Source of the DNA: Chryseobacterium indologenes
GTDB lineage: Bacteria; Bacteroidota; Bacteroidia; Flavobacteriales; Weeksellaceae
Direction of reading: 5' to 3'
Length of the DNA stretch: 64,000 bases
NCBI GenBank assembly: GCA_001013295.1
Contig: LAZY01000078.1
Span: forward strand, 310,001-374,000
The position numbers and the translations under genes are program-made. Positions 52,116 through 61,298 of the stretch are shown piece by piece. The notes under the pieces were generated by a model. That model made no database searches and had not been told where the DNA came from. It saw only the letters and a list, made by a program, of their open reading frames with translations. Position 1 is the stretch's first letter, and every line of letters starts with the position of its first letter.

Positions 52116-52204
52116 ACTTCGATTTTTCACAAAGATAAAAATGTTTTATTGAGCTTTCCATACCCAAACAAAGGAAATTCGCTGTAAAGAAGTTTTTTCG
52201 GCAA

Positions 52205-52468
52205 TCAGTATCTTTTGGGAGTGATATGAATAACATTGGACGCTCCGGGCTCAATGATCAGCTGGGTAGCTCCTTCCCTTTCGTTTTCACGCCCCTGAAT
52301 AGCAGAACCGGTGGCCAGTGTCAGTTTTCCCTGAAAAACAGAATGCGGCGGAATAAGGGAAATTTCAATGTCCTCTTCAAGCTGTATAATAATAGATTCG
52401 GCTTCAATAGGTTGTCTGGTTCCATCTTTTGCAATCGCAAATGCCCGGTATTGATGTTCTTTTTCCAT
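52205..52468 (-). CDS. Small uncharacterised protein
   Basis: An 87-residue protein with no signal peptide. It is strand-rich (YRAFAIAKDGTRQPIEAES, EDIEISLIPP, FQGKLTLATG) and ends ASNVIHITPKRY. It looks like a compact beta protein. I do not recognise the family. It is 90 bases upstream of the rhodanese gene on the same strand and may or may not share its transcript. Confidence 0.65.
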   Translation of the reverse strand: MEKEHQYRAFAIAKDGTRQPIEAESIIIQLEEDIEISLIPPHSVFQGKLTLATGSAIQGRENEREGATQLIIEPGASNVIHITPKRY

Positions 52469-52660
52469 TTTTTGTTGTTCTCAATTATGATTTATAATAC
52501 TTCATTCATCACCACAAAGATAAAAATAGTGGCCATTTTCAGGAATAACAATTTTTCAGAGAAATGTTTTAGAATGAATTCTCTTTTTGTACTTTAGTAC
52601 TCATGATGGAGAATAACGGCTTTTTCAGTCGAAGTTTCCAGAACCTGTTAATTGTATTTT

Positions 52661-53773
52661 ATGAAGATTAGTTTGCCCGGTCATTGGTTTGAATTTATAA
52701 AAGTTTTTACAAGAAAATTTGAGGATGAAATCGTTAACGATGTAGTGCGTGTATTTCGAAGCGCAGAAGAAATTCAGGAACGATATGACACGTATCAGTT
52801 TGAAGAGTTTCTTCCGGGGTATATTCCTGTAGCCGATGATTCCGGCGGACAGGTTGCTTTGATTTCAGAAAAAAGAAATGATCCTAAGGTGTATCTGAGC
52901 TCATATGGTGTTTTGCAGGAAGAACTGTTGACCGTTTTAGACCGTGATCTGCTTCATTGGATGCAGCGTAGATTTCCGTTTGATCAAGATAAAAATACTC
53001 TATCTGTTGAAGAAATGCAGAAAAAAGCACAGGAAAATGATGTTTTATTCCAACGGATCTCTTCCTGTCAGGATATTCTGCAGCTTCTCGAAGAGCCTTT
53101 GATATTAGAAGGACTTTTACTTCCTGAGAATTATGCAAAAGCAGAACATATTTATTACTTTCAGGATGGTTATCATTACAATTCTGTGGAAAATAAAATA
53201 CTGACCAGTAATATACCGGGTGATTTTCAGCCTGATTGGATTGTTCTGGCAACGAATTATTTTTCAGATCCTTTTTTTATTGATTTAAATGAGGAATCTT
53301 CTGGGTTTCCGGTATATTTTGCCTATCATGGACAGGGATATTGGAAACCTTTGAAAATTGCTGAATCTTTAGACCTCTTCAGGGAAATCATAAAAGATGT
53401 TTATTTCAGAAGATTCGACAAAGCTGCTCTTAAAGATTATCTCAATGGTTATAAAGACACAGAAAATCCTTTTTGGAAGGAAGTATTGGAAACGGTCGAA
53501 AGCTGTGAGGAAGTGACGGAGGAATTCAATGAACAGGAAATAACCGATTTAGACTGGAGGCAGGCCAGCTTATACATTACCGATATAGGACCCAATAAAA
53601 TGAAAATCATTGCTTTGCTGAAAAAAGAACATGATATGTCCGGGCCCCAAGCACTGGAATTGAGTAAAAGCAGCAGAATATTGTTCAGGACAGGCTGCTA
53701 TAAATGGCTGCAACAGGATTATCAACAATTGGAAAGTCTGGGTGCAAAGGTAGAATTTGAAATTATTGAATAA
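52661..53773 (+). CDS. Double-SUKH protein with ribosomal L7/L12-like C-terminal domain
   Basis: A 370-residue cytosolic protein; I take ATG 52661 (MKISLPGHWFEF) over the upstream TTG. The first part (1-110) has FEEFLPGYIPVADDSGGQVA, typical of SMI1/KNR4 (SUKH) domains. A second SUKH-like part (about 150-260) carries PDWIVLATNYFSDPFFIDL and GFPVYFAYHGQGYW. The last about 68 residues (ITDIGPNKMKIIALLKKEHD to LESLGAKVEFEI) follow the ribosomal L7/L12 C-terminal domain closely: G.NK...I, a helix with EL...S, and LE..GA.VE.E. SUKH proteins often bind toxins; the L7/L12 fold contacts translation factors. The combined role is unknown. Confidence 0.75.
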   Translation: MKISLPGHWFEFIKVFTRKFEDEIVNDVVRVFRSAEEIQERYDTYQFEEFLPGYIPVADDSGGQVALISEKRNDPKVYLSSYGVLQEELLTVLDRDLLHWMQRRFPFDQDKNTLSVEEMQKKAQENDVLFQRISSCQDILQLLEEPLILEGLLLPENYAKAEHIYYFQDGYHYNSVENKILTSNIPGDFQPDWIVLATNYFSDPFFIDLNEESSGFPVYFAYHGQGYWKPLKIAESLDLFREIIKDVYFRRFDKAALKDYLNGYKDTENPFWKEVLETVESCEEVTEEFNEQEITDLDWRQASLYITDIGPNKMKIIALLKKEHDMSGPQALELSKSSRILFRTGCYKWLQQDYQQLESLGAKVEFEIIE

Positions 53774-53898
53774 AGGCATATAAATAATATAATTTTAACC
53801 TAGGGGGTCAATTCTCATGTATTTTGAACCGCTTTTATCTCCTTGGAAAACAAATATTTTATACATTTATATCAAGTATGATTTAATAGAAACACCTC

Positions 53899-55563
53899 AT
53901 GAAAACGGAAGAAACATTCCAGCCTGATGTAATCATTATAGGAACCGGCCTTGCGGGGCTTACTGCAGCTATGGAAATCACCAATGCCAGGAAAAAAGTC
54001 CTTTTACTGGATCAGGAAACAGAAGAAAATATCGGCGGACAGGCGTTCTGGTCTTTTGGGGGGCTTTTTCTGATCAATTCCCCTCAGCAGCGTAGAATGG
54101 GAATCAAAGATTCTTATGAGCTGGCTTTACAGGATTGGAAAGGGACTGCAGGATTCGACCGCAAAGAAGATTACTGGCCCCGGCAATGGGCGGAAGCTTA
54201 TCTGAAGTTTGCTGCAGGTGAAAAATATGAATACATTTCAAGGCTTGGAATCAAACTGATGTTTATGGTTGGCTGGGCAGAGCGTGGTGACGGATCTGCT
54301 ACAGGCCATGGAAATTCGGTACCACGTTTTCATGTCAGCTGGGGAACCGGTACCGGTGTTGTAAAACCTTTTGTAGAAAAAGCCTATCAGGCCAGAGATA
54401 AAGGCCTGCTTCAGATGAAATTCAGAAACAGAGTAACGGAACTGATCATTGAAAACGGAAGAATAAAAGGACTGAAAGGAGATGTGTTGGAAAACGATCA
54501 TAAGGACAGAGGAATTGCTACCAACAGGAATGTAATCTCACAGTTTGAATATACCGCTCCCCATATTATTATTGCCTCCGGAGGTATTGGTGCCAATCAT
54601 GAACTGGTCAGAAAAAACTGGCCTGAGAGACTGGGAAAAGCTCCCGAGCACATGGTATGCGGAGTGCCTGCTTATGTAGATGGAAAGATGATAGGAATCG
54701 CAGAAAATGCCGGAGCTGATATTATCAACCGGGATAGGATGTGGCATTATACAGAAGGACTGCAAAACTGGAATCCAATCTGGCCCCATCATGGAATCAG
54801 GATTCTCCCGGGACCTTCTTCCCTATGGTTTGATGCTAAAGGAAAACGTCTTCCGGCTCCTTTCTTACCCGGATTTGATACATTAGGGACCCTTAAATAC
54901 ATACAGGAAACAGGCTATTCTTATTCCTGGTTTATCCTGACTCAGAAAATTATTAAGAAAGAATTTGCACTTTCAGGCTCTGAACAGAATCCGGACATTA
55001 CCAATAAAGACTACTCTCTTTTTCTGAAAAGAATTTTTGGTAAAAAAGCGCCGGGCCCTGTAGAAGCATTCAAAGAGCATGGAAAAGATTTTATAGTGTC
55101 TGATAATCTGAAAGATTTAGTGGATAAGATGAATGAACTCTCAGGAGACCATCTTTTAAACTATGAAAAAATAAAATCCCAGATCGAAGCCCGTGACCGG
55201 GAACTGAACAATAAATTTTCTAAAGATACCCAGGTAAATTATATCAGAAACACCCGTAATTATCTCGGGGATAAGCTTGGCCGGGTTGCAGCCCCGCATA
55301 AAATTCTGGATCCTGAAAACGGACCTCTGATTGCTGTACGTCTTAATATTCTGACCCGTAAAACCCTGGGAGGAATTAAAACCAATCTTAACGGGCAGGT
55401 TCTAAAAGAAGATGATACAATCATTGAAGGGCTTTATGCCGCAGGAGAAGCAGCAGGTTTTGGCGGCGGCGGAATGCATGGCTACCGTGCTCTGGAAGGT
55501 ACCTTTCTTGGCGGATGCATTTTCTCAGGAATGAAAGCCGGAAAATATATTGCCGGACTATAA
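53899..55563 (+). CDS. FAD-binding dehydrogenase (fumarate-reductase/KstD-like flavoprotein)
   Basis: A 554-residue flavoprotein. The FAD motif DVIIIGTGLAGLTAAMEIT opens it; GGQAFWSFGGLFLINSPQQR follows; the C-terminal FAD-contact region is TLGGIKTNLNGQVL and GLYAAGEAAGFGGGGMHGYR, the flavin-binding loop of the succinate dehydrogenase/3-ketosteroid dehydrogenase superfamily. No signal peptide. Substrate unknown: the catalytic arginine cannot be fixed by eye. The next gene, 28 bases on, is a short-chain dehydrogenase, so both probably act in one oxidation pathway, perhaps on lipids or steroids. Confidence 0.88.
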   Translation: MKTEETFQPDVIIIGTGLAGLTAAMEITNARKKVLLLDQETEENIGGQAFWSFGGLFLINSPQQRRMGIKDSYELALQDWKGTAGFDRKEDYWPRQWAEAYLKFAAGEKYEYISRLGIKLMFMVGWAERGDGSATGHGNSVPRFHVSWGTGTGVVKPFVEKAYQARDKGLLQMKFRNRVTELIIENGRIKGLKGDVLENDHKDRGIATNRNVISQFEYTAPHIIIASGGIGANHELVRKNWPERLGKAPEHMVCGVPAYVDGKMIGIAENAGADIINRDRMWHYTEGLQNWNPIWPHHGIRILPGPSSLWFDAKGKRLPAPFLPGFDTLGTLKYIQETGYSYSWFILTQKIIKKEFALSGSEQNPDITNKDYSLFLKRIFGKKAPGPVEAFKEHGKDFIVSDNLKDLVDKMNELSGDHLLNYEKIKSQIEARDRELNNKFSKDTQVNYIRNTRNYLGDKLGRVAAPHKILDPENGPLIAVRLNILTRKTLGGIKTNLNGQVLKEDDTIIEGLYAAGEAAGFGGGGMHGYRALEGTFLGGCIFSGMKAGKYIAGL

Positions 55564-55591
55564 AAAGAGTTGAATATCTTAGCCTACACAT

Positions 55592-56395
55592 ATGAACAGT
55601 TATTTTGATGGAAAAGTCATTTGGATTACAGGTGCATCATCCGGAATCGGAGAAGCTCTTGTGAAAGAACTGGCCATGAACACGACCTCTAAAATTATCC
55701 TTTCGTCAAGGAAAGAAGAACAGCTCTTCGCTGTTGCTGGAAAAGCAAGACTTAGCCCGGACCGCTTTGCTGTACTTCCTTTGGATCTTGCCCTTTATAA
55801 AGATATGCCTGAAATAGCAGCAAAAGCAGTAGAAAAATTTGGAAAAATTGATCTTCTTATCAACAATGCCGGACTGTCTCAGCGTTCTCTGGCCATCGAA
55901 ACAGATATAGAAGTAGATAAACGTCTAATCGATGTTGATTATATCGGAACTGTAGCCCTTACCAAAGCTGTTCTTCCCTACATGATCAAAGCTGGTCGTG
56001 GACAGATTGCCGTTGTTTCCAGTCTTATGGGGATATTCGGGGCTCCCATGCGGAGTGGATATGCCGGTGCAAAACATGCGCTGCACGGTTTTTTCGATGC
56101 ACTGCGGGCAGAATTATATAATCAGAACATTCATATTACCATTATCTGTCCCGGGTTTATACAAACTGATATTTCCGTTCATGCTGTCACCGGAGACGGC
56201 TCTGCACAAGGTACAATGGATGATGCCACGATGAATGGGATGCCTGCTGATGTTTTTGCTAAAAAAATGCTCAATGCTATCAGACAACAGAAAAACCAGA
56301 AAGCAATCGGAGGTAAAGAAGTACTCGGCACTTACCTGAAAAGATTTTTTCCCGGATTATTAGCAAAGGTCGTACGTAAGGCAAAAGTTGTATAA
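55592..56395 (+). CDS. Short-chain dehydrogenase/reductase
   Basis: A 267-residue classical SDR: cofactor motif ITGASSGIGEALV (TGxxxGxG), NNAG at about 90, catalytic Ser in VSSLMG, and YAGAKHA with the Tyr and Lys pair (YxxxK). The substrate-side loop GFIQTDIS and a basic C-terminus (YLKRFFPGLLAKVVRKAK) with hydrophobic residues suggest membrane-near lipid-type substrates, as in the DHRS7-like branch. Partner of the flavoprotein gene just upstream. Confidence 0.9.
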   Translation: MNSYFDGKVIWITGASSGIGEALVKELAMNTTSKIILSSRKEEQLFAVAGKARLSPDRFAVLPLDLALYKDMPEIAAKAVEKFGKIDLLINNAGLSQRSLAIETDIEVDKRLIDVDYIGTVALTKAVLPYMIKAGRGQIAVVSSLMGIFGAPMRSGYAGAKHALHGFFDALRAELYNQNIHITIICPGFIQTDISVHAVTGDGSAQGTMDDATMNGMPADVFAKKMLNAIRQQKNQKAIGGKEVLGTYLKRFFPGLLAKVVRKAKVV

Positions 56396-56535
56396 ATGAT
56401 GGATTCTGTCTGACACCGTTTTGGTAAACTTTATTCAAACCGTTTGAGATAATTGATTAACCGATTATTTTTAACAATTTAATTATCAATGTATTTCAAA
56501 TAAAAAACTTATATTGTAATAAAAAACCAAACGTT

Positions 56536-56817
56536 ATGAAAAAAAGCTTCTTTCTCATTGCAATATTCTTTCTCTTCGATTTTATAAATGCACAAATGAA
56601 AAAAGAATATGATATAAAAAGTCTGTATTACAAAGATACAGTTAAGATTAGCACTCCACTTCTACCTAAAGTTGATTTACCTAAGCCTGATTTTCAGAAG
56701 AAATTTTTCTATTTTGGAAAGATACAGGAAACCATTTACCGCGATAATCTTACCAACAGGATCTATTTTGAAAATGGGGCCAACAGAACCTTAATCTATT
56801 CAAGAAAAGTTCAATAA
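56536..56817 (+). CDS. Small secreted protein of unknown function
   Basis: A 93-residue protein with a signal peptide (MKKSFFLIAIFFLFDFINAQ). The mature part of about 73 residues is basic, with tyrosine-rich stretches (YDIKSLYYKDT, FYFGKIQETIYRDN). No recognised domain, no cysteine. It stands alone. Confidence 0.65.
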   Translation: MKKSFFLIAIFFLFDFINAQMKKEYDIKSLYYKDTVKISTPLLPKVDLPKPDFQKKFFYFGKIQETIYRDNLTNRIYFENGANRTLIYSRKVQ

Positions 56818-56834
56818 TTTTTTCTTATCTGCTA

Positions 56835-57148
56835 TTAATTATTTTCCAGTTCAAATTGTTTCAGTTTGGTGTAGAGCTTTTATCACTCGTATAAACATTC
56901 TGAGAGAGCCGTTGTTTTTCATAAGTCAGTCAAAAGTCTGATCTGATTGTGTTTTCTTTTTTTACGGTATTTTGCATAAGTTCTTCATTCCGTATCTCTT
57001 TTTTGGAAAAGTCTAATATACTTTAAGCGCTGTATAATAGTCAATAACTGCTTTCTGCAGTTCTTTTTCCTTTCGTATCTTTATTTTCACTACCCTGAAT
57101 GATTCTGTTAAATTCAGCTTCCTGTTTGTTGGTCTGCAAAGCAGATTT
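56835..57148 (-). pseudogene. Possible decayed coding remnant
   Basis: This 347-base gap is not AT-rich noise. On the minus strand protein-like pieces follow in order, each in another frame or beyond a stop: TNKQEAEFNRIIQGSENKD, ELQKAVIDYYTALK, KKEIRNEELMQNTVKKEN, YEKQRLSQNVYTSDKSS and KLKQFELEN. Together they look like the helical region of a coiled-coil sensor or efflux protein broken by several frameshifts. No parent family could be fixed. It may be chance. Confidence 0.3.
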
Positions 57149-57164
57149 CTATATTTTGCACAGT

Positions 57165-57974
57165 TTAAAAGGTCTTCACCAGGCCTATCCCTACTGCCTT
57201 ATTCTGATAAAACGGCATGACCATCGTAGATGAAAGGGCATTTTTAGTTTTATTCTTACCCCGAAGCAGAAGATCGACCTTGGGAAACAGCCAGTACGCC
57301 AGTTCTGTGGAAAGAATTCCAAAACCGGCACCCGCAATCACATCTCCCAGCCAGTGTTTATCATTCAGCATCCGGTATACTCCGGTAAAAATAGCCAACG
57401 GATAGCCGGAAAGACTTAGCCAGAAATTGGTGTCTTTATATTCCCTGAACATAAACTGAGCGGAAGAAAAAGCCGTGGCAGAATGTCCGGATGGAAAAGA
57501 CAATGTGTTGGATCCGTCAGGCCTCTCCTCTTTTACAAGATACTTTAAAGGCATGGTAAAGGCTGCAACAATCAATTGTGAAGAAGCATAGATAATGGTA
57601 CGGTCCCTCAGATTATGTTTTCCTTTTATTCCTATTGCATTGAACCCGTATACCATTGCTGCAGGCGCATATTGTGTATAATTATCCAGGTTCATACGGG
57701 CAGGCTGATGTTCGTTGATTTCCGTTCTTGTTGAGTTATTAAGCTGCTTCAGGTTATCCATTGCCAGACCGGCCACTCCATATCCTATCAATGCGGCAGG
57801 AACGATAAGCCTTTTATAATTCAGCTTATTTTTTTGAATGCCGGCCATTGTTACACTATCCTGCACAGGTTCCTGAACAGTAACAGTATCATTTGAGTTC
57901 TGAGCATTGAGTCTACTGAAAGCAGAACTTAAAATCATGATATAAATCAATGCTTTTTGAAAGTGCTTTTCCAT
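57165..57974 (-). CDS. PAP2-family phosphatase, membrane-bound
   Basis: A 269-residue protein with a signal peptide (ending SRLNAQ) and a PAP2 domain. Motif 1 is K(x6)RP in KYLVKEERP, motif 2 is FPSGHS, and motif 3 is YRMLNDKHWLGDV, where Tyr replaces the usual Ser before Arg, while Arg, His and Asp are kept. It would remove phosphate from undecaprenyl pyrophosphate, lipid A or a phospholipid on the outer face of the membrane. It follows the TonB-type receptor gene by 30 bases and belongs to the group ending in the histidine kinase upstream. Confidence 0.9.
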   Translation of the reverse strand: MEKHFQKALIYIMILSSAFSRLNAQNSNDTVTVQEPVQDSVTMAGIQKNKLNYKRLIVPAALIGYGVAGLAMDNLKQLNNSTRTEINEHQPARMNLDNYTQYAPAAMVYGFNAIGIKGKHNLRDRTIIYASSQLIVAAFTMPLKYLVKEERPDGSNTLSFPSGHSATAFSSAQFMFREYKDTNFWLSLSGYPLAIFTGVYRMLNDKHWLGDVIAGAGFGILSTELAYWLFPKVDLLLRGKNKTKNALSSTMVMPFYQNKAVGIGLVKTF

Positions 57975-58004
57975 CCTAAATCACATTTATAATTTCAGTT
58001 TTTT

Positions 58005-60425
58005 TTAAAATTTATAACTATAACCCAGCCGTACGACCTGAGTTTCATAATAATCATTACTGGTATAAGCGAATCCTATCCCCTGAATCGATTTTTTGAT
58101 CACCATGGTATTCAGCAGATCAGAAGCATTGAAGAACAATTCCCCCTTCCCTTTCTGAATGGCTTTTTTCACTCCTGCATCCATGGAAAATCTAGATTTG
58201 ATTCTTCCCTGCGGAATAATATCCGGAGCCAGATATACAAGAGTACACTGTGCATCCCATCCTTTTGCAAAACGAAAAACGTTATTCATTTTGATGTTTC
58301 CTGAAATGGCGGATTGCTTATCTGCAGAAAAGACATTAGGTTGAGGATACAGGTTTTGTACAGAAAAAGCATCGATCTGATTACGGTAAATATTTCCATT
58401 GATATTGAATGAATATACCCCCGAGATCTTCTGGTTCCAGATGGCTTCCAGACCTGTATTGTAGCTTCTTCCTGCATTCTGGAATATGGCATAAATAAGC
58501 GTACTTCCAGGAACCGTACTCGAAATTCTGGTGATCGTTCCGTTGGCAAAACGGTGATACAATGCAGAATACAGATAACCATTGTCCCAAGTACGTTTAT
58601 ATCCAAGTTCTATGGAATTGGTAAATTGAGGGCGCAGAGCAGGATTTCCTACCTTAATAATCTCAGCATCATCATATTTTGGAAAGATTCGGATGTCGAC
58701 TTCATTGGGACGGTCTACCCTTCTGTTGTAAAAGACAGAAAACTTATTGTGGTCATCAAGTTTATACGCCAGTCTGAAATTAGGGAAAGGCTGCGTATAA
58801 TTGTATCCGTCACTTTTATAAGTCGGGTGATTAGGGTTGACGTCATATTCAATTCTTACATATTCCAGTCTGAGACCCAGCTCAGCCTCCCATTTTTCAT
58901 TTTCGAAGACATAATTTCCGTAGACGGCGGGAATGAATTCCTTATAATCTGCTTTTCCTCCTGCAGAAATATCCAGCACTGAATTGGCTCCAGGAATGAA
59001 GTTCATATTAGTGGGGATACTTCTGCTTCTCAACTTCATCCCGGTTTCTATTCTCCCATATTTTAAAGGCTTTATATAATCTACGTTGAAATCATAAACC
59101 TGTTCATCAGATAATAATTTAAAAGCATCTGTTCCTGTGGAAGCCGGAAGATAATTGTCATAAAAATATTTTTCATCTTCCCTGTGAAAAGTATAGTTGA
59201 AGCCCACATTCAATACATGACCTGCTTCTTTGAATTTATGCTGATAAGAAGCTGTTCCCATTACGGTGGTTTTCAGTTCATCTTCCAAAAACTGCCAAAG
59301 GCGCAGACGTTGGGAAAGATCTCCGTTGAAGAAAGGCTGATCTCCACGGTCAATGATCTTTTCACTCCCATACATTCCCGAAACCGTTAATGTATTTTGT
59401 GGATCAATATTCCAGTCTATTCCTGCTTTTGACGTAAAGAAATTGGTATTTCTGTTTCTTTTCAGCTGAGAATTAATTATGGTTCCGTCATCATAGGTCC
59501 GGGTTACAAATTCGTTTTTATTAAGGGTTTCCGTATACAGATTATCGGCTTGTAGAAACAGATTGACTTTATTTTTTCTGTAATTAAGCGATAGTGAAGG
59601 GTTTATTTTGGGAGTCATCGTATACTGAGGTCTGATACCTGGAAGATTTTCCTTTCTTACCCACAGTGACCCTAAGCCTGTTGTGAATCCTACCTTCCCG
59701 TTCCAACCATTCTGCTTATTCTTTTTCATGATGATATTGATGATTCCTGCATTTCCATTCGCATCATACTTTGAGGAAGGATTGTTGATGATCTCAATTT
59801 TATCAATGGCAGAAGCCGGAATATTATCCAGACCCGTCTGACTTCCGAAACCTGTAAGAGCAGTCTGCTTACCGTCAATCAGTACTGTTACCTTATCATT
59901 TCCTCTCAGCTGTACTTTTCCGTCCTGTACCGTAATTCCGGGAAGGTTTTGCATGCTTTGCAATACTGATCCGCCGCTTTGGCTGATATTATCTGCTACA
60001 GAATATGTTTTTTTATCGAGTTTATTATCAATTTCATTCTTTTTGGAGGCTGTAATCTTAATGGCTTCTATTTTGGTTTCCGTATCTTCTTTTTGCCCCA
60101 GTTCAATGATCGGAATTTCCAGAAATTCAGAAAGACTTCCTACAAAAACGGGCTGGATCTGAGTAGTATATCCGGCAATGGATGTCTCCAGAAGATAATG
60201 ATCCGGTTTGATACCGGTGAGAGAAAATCTTCCCTCTTCATTGGTAATGGTTCCAGCTACAAAAGTGCTGTCTTTTTCTTTCTTTAAAATAATATTGGCA
60301 TAAGGCAATGCTGTTTTATTTTTATTGGTAACCCTTCCTGATGCCGTCACAGAAGTTGTCTGTGCAGAAGCCAGGGACGAAACGACCACGCAAGCCGGAA
60401 AAAATAACAGTTTTGTTCTATCCAT
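58005..60425 (-). CDS. TonB-dependent-type outer-membrane receptor (OMP beta-barrel)
   Basis: An 806-residue protein: signal peptide (ending LASAQ), carboxypeptidase-regulatory-like domain (ASGRVTNKNKTALPYANII to about 110), plug (IKITASKKNEIDNKLDKKTY, VLQSMQNLPGITVQDGKVQL, VTVLIDGKQTALTG) and a barrel of the OMP_b-brl_3 type ending RLGYSYKF. Receptors of this type often lie in stress or metal operons. Here the neighbours are PAP2, COG4705-like, TauE and a two-component system, so a role in envelope or cation homeostasis is possible. Ligand unknown. Confidence 0.9.
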   Translation of the reverse strand: MDRTKLLFFPACVVVSSLASAQTTSVTASGRVTNKNKTALPYANIILKKEKDSTFVAGTITNEEGRFSLTGIKPDHYLLETSIAGYTTQIQPVFVGSLSEFLEIPIIELGQKEDTETKIEAIKITASKKNEIDNKLDKKTYSVADNISQSGGSVLQSMQNLPGITVQDGKVQLRGNDKVTVLIDGKQTALTGFGSQTGLDNIPASAIDKIEIINNPSSKYDANGNAGIINIIMKKNKQNGWNGKVGFTTGLGSLWVRKENLPGIRPQYTMTPKINPSLSLNYRKNKVNLFLQADNLYTETLNKNEFVTRTYDDGTIINSQLKRNRNTNFFTSKAGIDWNIDPQNTLTVSGMYGSEKIIDRGDQPFFNGDLSQRLRLWQFLEDELKTTVMGTASYQHKFKEAGHVLNVGFNYTFHREDEKYFYDNYLPASTGTDAFKLLSDEQVYDFNVDYIKPLKYGRIETGMKLRSRSIPTNMNFIPGANSVLDISAGGKADYKEFIPAVYGNYVFENEKWEAELGLRLEYVRIEYDVNPNHPTYKSDGYNYTQPFPNFRLAYKLDDHNKFSVFYNRRVDRPNEVDIRIFPKYDDAEIIKVGNPALRPQFTNSIELGYKRTWDNGYLYSALYHRFANGTITRISSTVPGSTLIYAIFQNAGRSYNTGLEAIWNQKISGVYSFNINGNIYRNQIDAFSVQNLYPQPNVFSADKQSAISGNIKMNNVFRFAKGWDAQCTLVYLAPDIIPQGRIKSRFSMDAGVKKAIQKGKGELFFNASDLLNTMVIKKSIQGIGFAYTSNDYYETQVVRLGYSYKF

Positions 60426-60470
60426 TCTATCTAATCTTTTTAATCTTCTTCGTTATTATTGAAACATGAG

Positions 60471-61226
60471 TTATTCATTTTGGAAAGAGATTTCCTTATT
60501 CTGTTTTCTTTGTGAAATAAAAATCATCACTACCATAAGAAATAGGGAGATCAGAGAGGCATTAAGCGTTCCAAGGTCCAGCCCGCCTTTAGCCAAAGGT
60601 TTGGTTAAAAGATCTCCAAACGTAGCTCCGAATGGTCTGGTAAAGACAAAGGCAATCCAGAACAGCAGAACGTGATTGAGTTTCGTGAAATAATGAAGCA
60701 TAATTACAATCAATATAATCAGTCCTGTCACCAAAGCTCCTGTCATATATCCTAATCCGAGATTATCACTCAGGAAATCCCCAAATGCTGTTCCCAGACT
60801 ATTGGAAAACAGTATGGCTGTCCAGTAGTAGAATTCTTTATTTCGTTCAGAAATCGGATAGACCTCAAGGTTTCCGTATTTCTTATACCACAAAAAGAGT
60901 GAGATCAAAAGCCCGGAAAGCAGGATCAGGCTTCCTACAAGGTATCCTGTTTTTAAAGTTCTGTCAATAAAATCCGAAATTTCCGTTCCTAAAGTTGTGG
61001 TTCCTATAATGACCAGCCAGTATACCGCCGGGATATATTTTTTTACATTCAGCTGTACCAGTAAAATGATGCTAAAAAATACCAGGGTGACCAGAATACC
61101 CACAACATATCCTAAATTGAGTGTCATGGAAATAAAATCACCAAGTGTTTCCCCTAATGTGGTCGCTACAATTTTCATGAGCCAGAAAAGCAATGTGACG
61201 GCCGCTACTTTATTTGCTGTTCTCAT
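60471..61226 (-). CDS. COG4705-like membrane protein with internal repeats
   Basis: A 251-residue protein with eight predicted membrane helices in four repeats. Each repeat carries a TTLGxxxGDF.-type signature: KIVATTLGETLGDFISM, GTTTLGTEISDFIDRTL, SNSLGTAFGDFLSDNLGLGY and RPFGATFGDLLTKPLAKGG. The repeated acidic residue after TLG/GD within membrane helices looks like a cation path. COG4705 proteins are uncharacterised and often sit next to two-component systems. Here the HK/RR pair is two genes upstream. Confidence 0.82.
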   Translation of the reverse strand: MRTANKVAAVTLLFWLMKIVATTLGETLGDFISMTLNLGYVVGILVTLVFFSIILLVQLNVKKYIPAVYWLVIIGTTTLGTEISDFIDRTLKTGYLVGSLILLSGLLISLFLWYKKYGNLEVYPISERNKEFYYWTAILFSNSLGTAFGDFLSDNLGLGYMTGALVTGLIILIVIMLHYFTKLNHVLLFWIAFVFTRPFGATFGDLLTKPLAKGGLDLGTLNASLISLFLMVVMIFISQRKQNKEISFQNE

Positions 61227-61298
61227 CCTGTTTATCTTTTTTATCTCTTCTCTTGCAGATCTGCTTTTTAAAATAGACTTGCATAAGTTTTCTAATTA

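Noticed and set aside
58159..60287. Several plus-strand frames opposite the 806-residue receptor
   Set aside because: Complementary shadows of a well-supported long gene.
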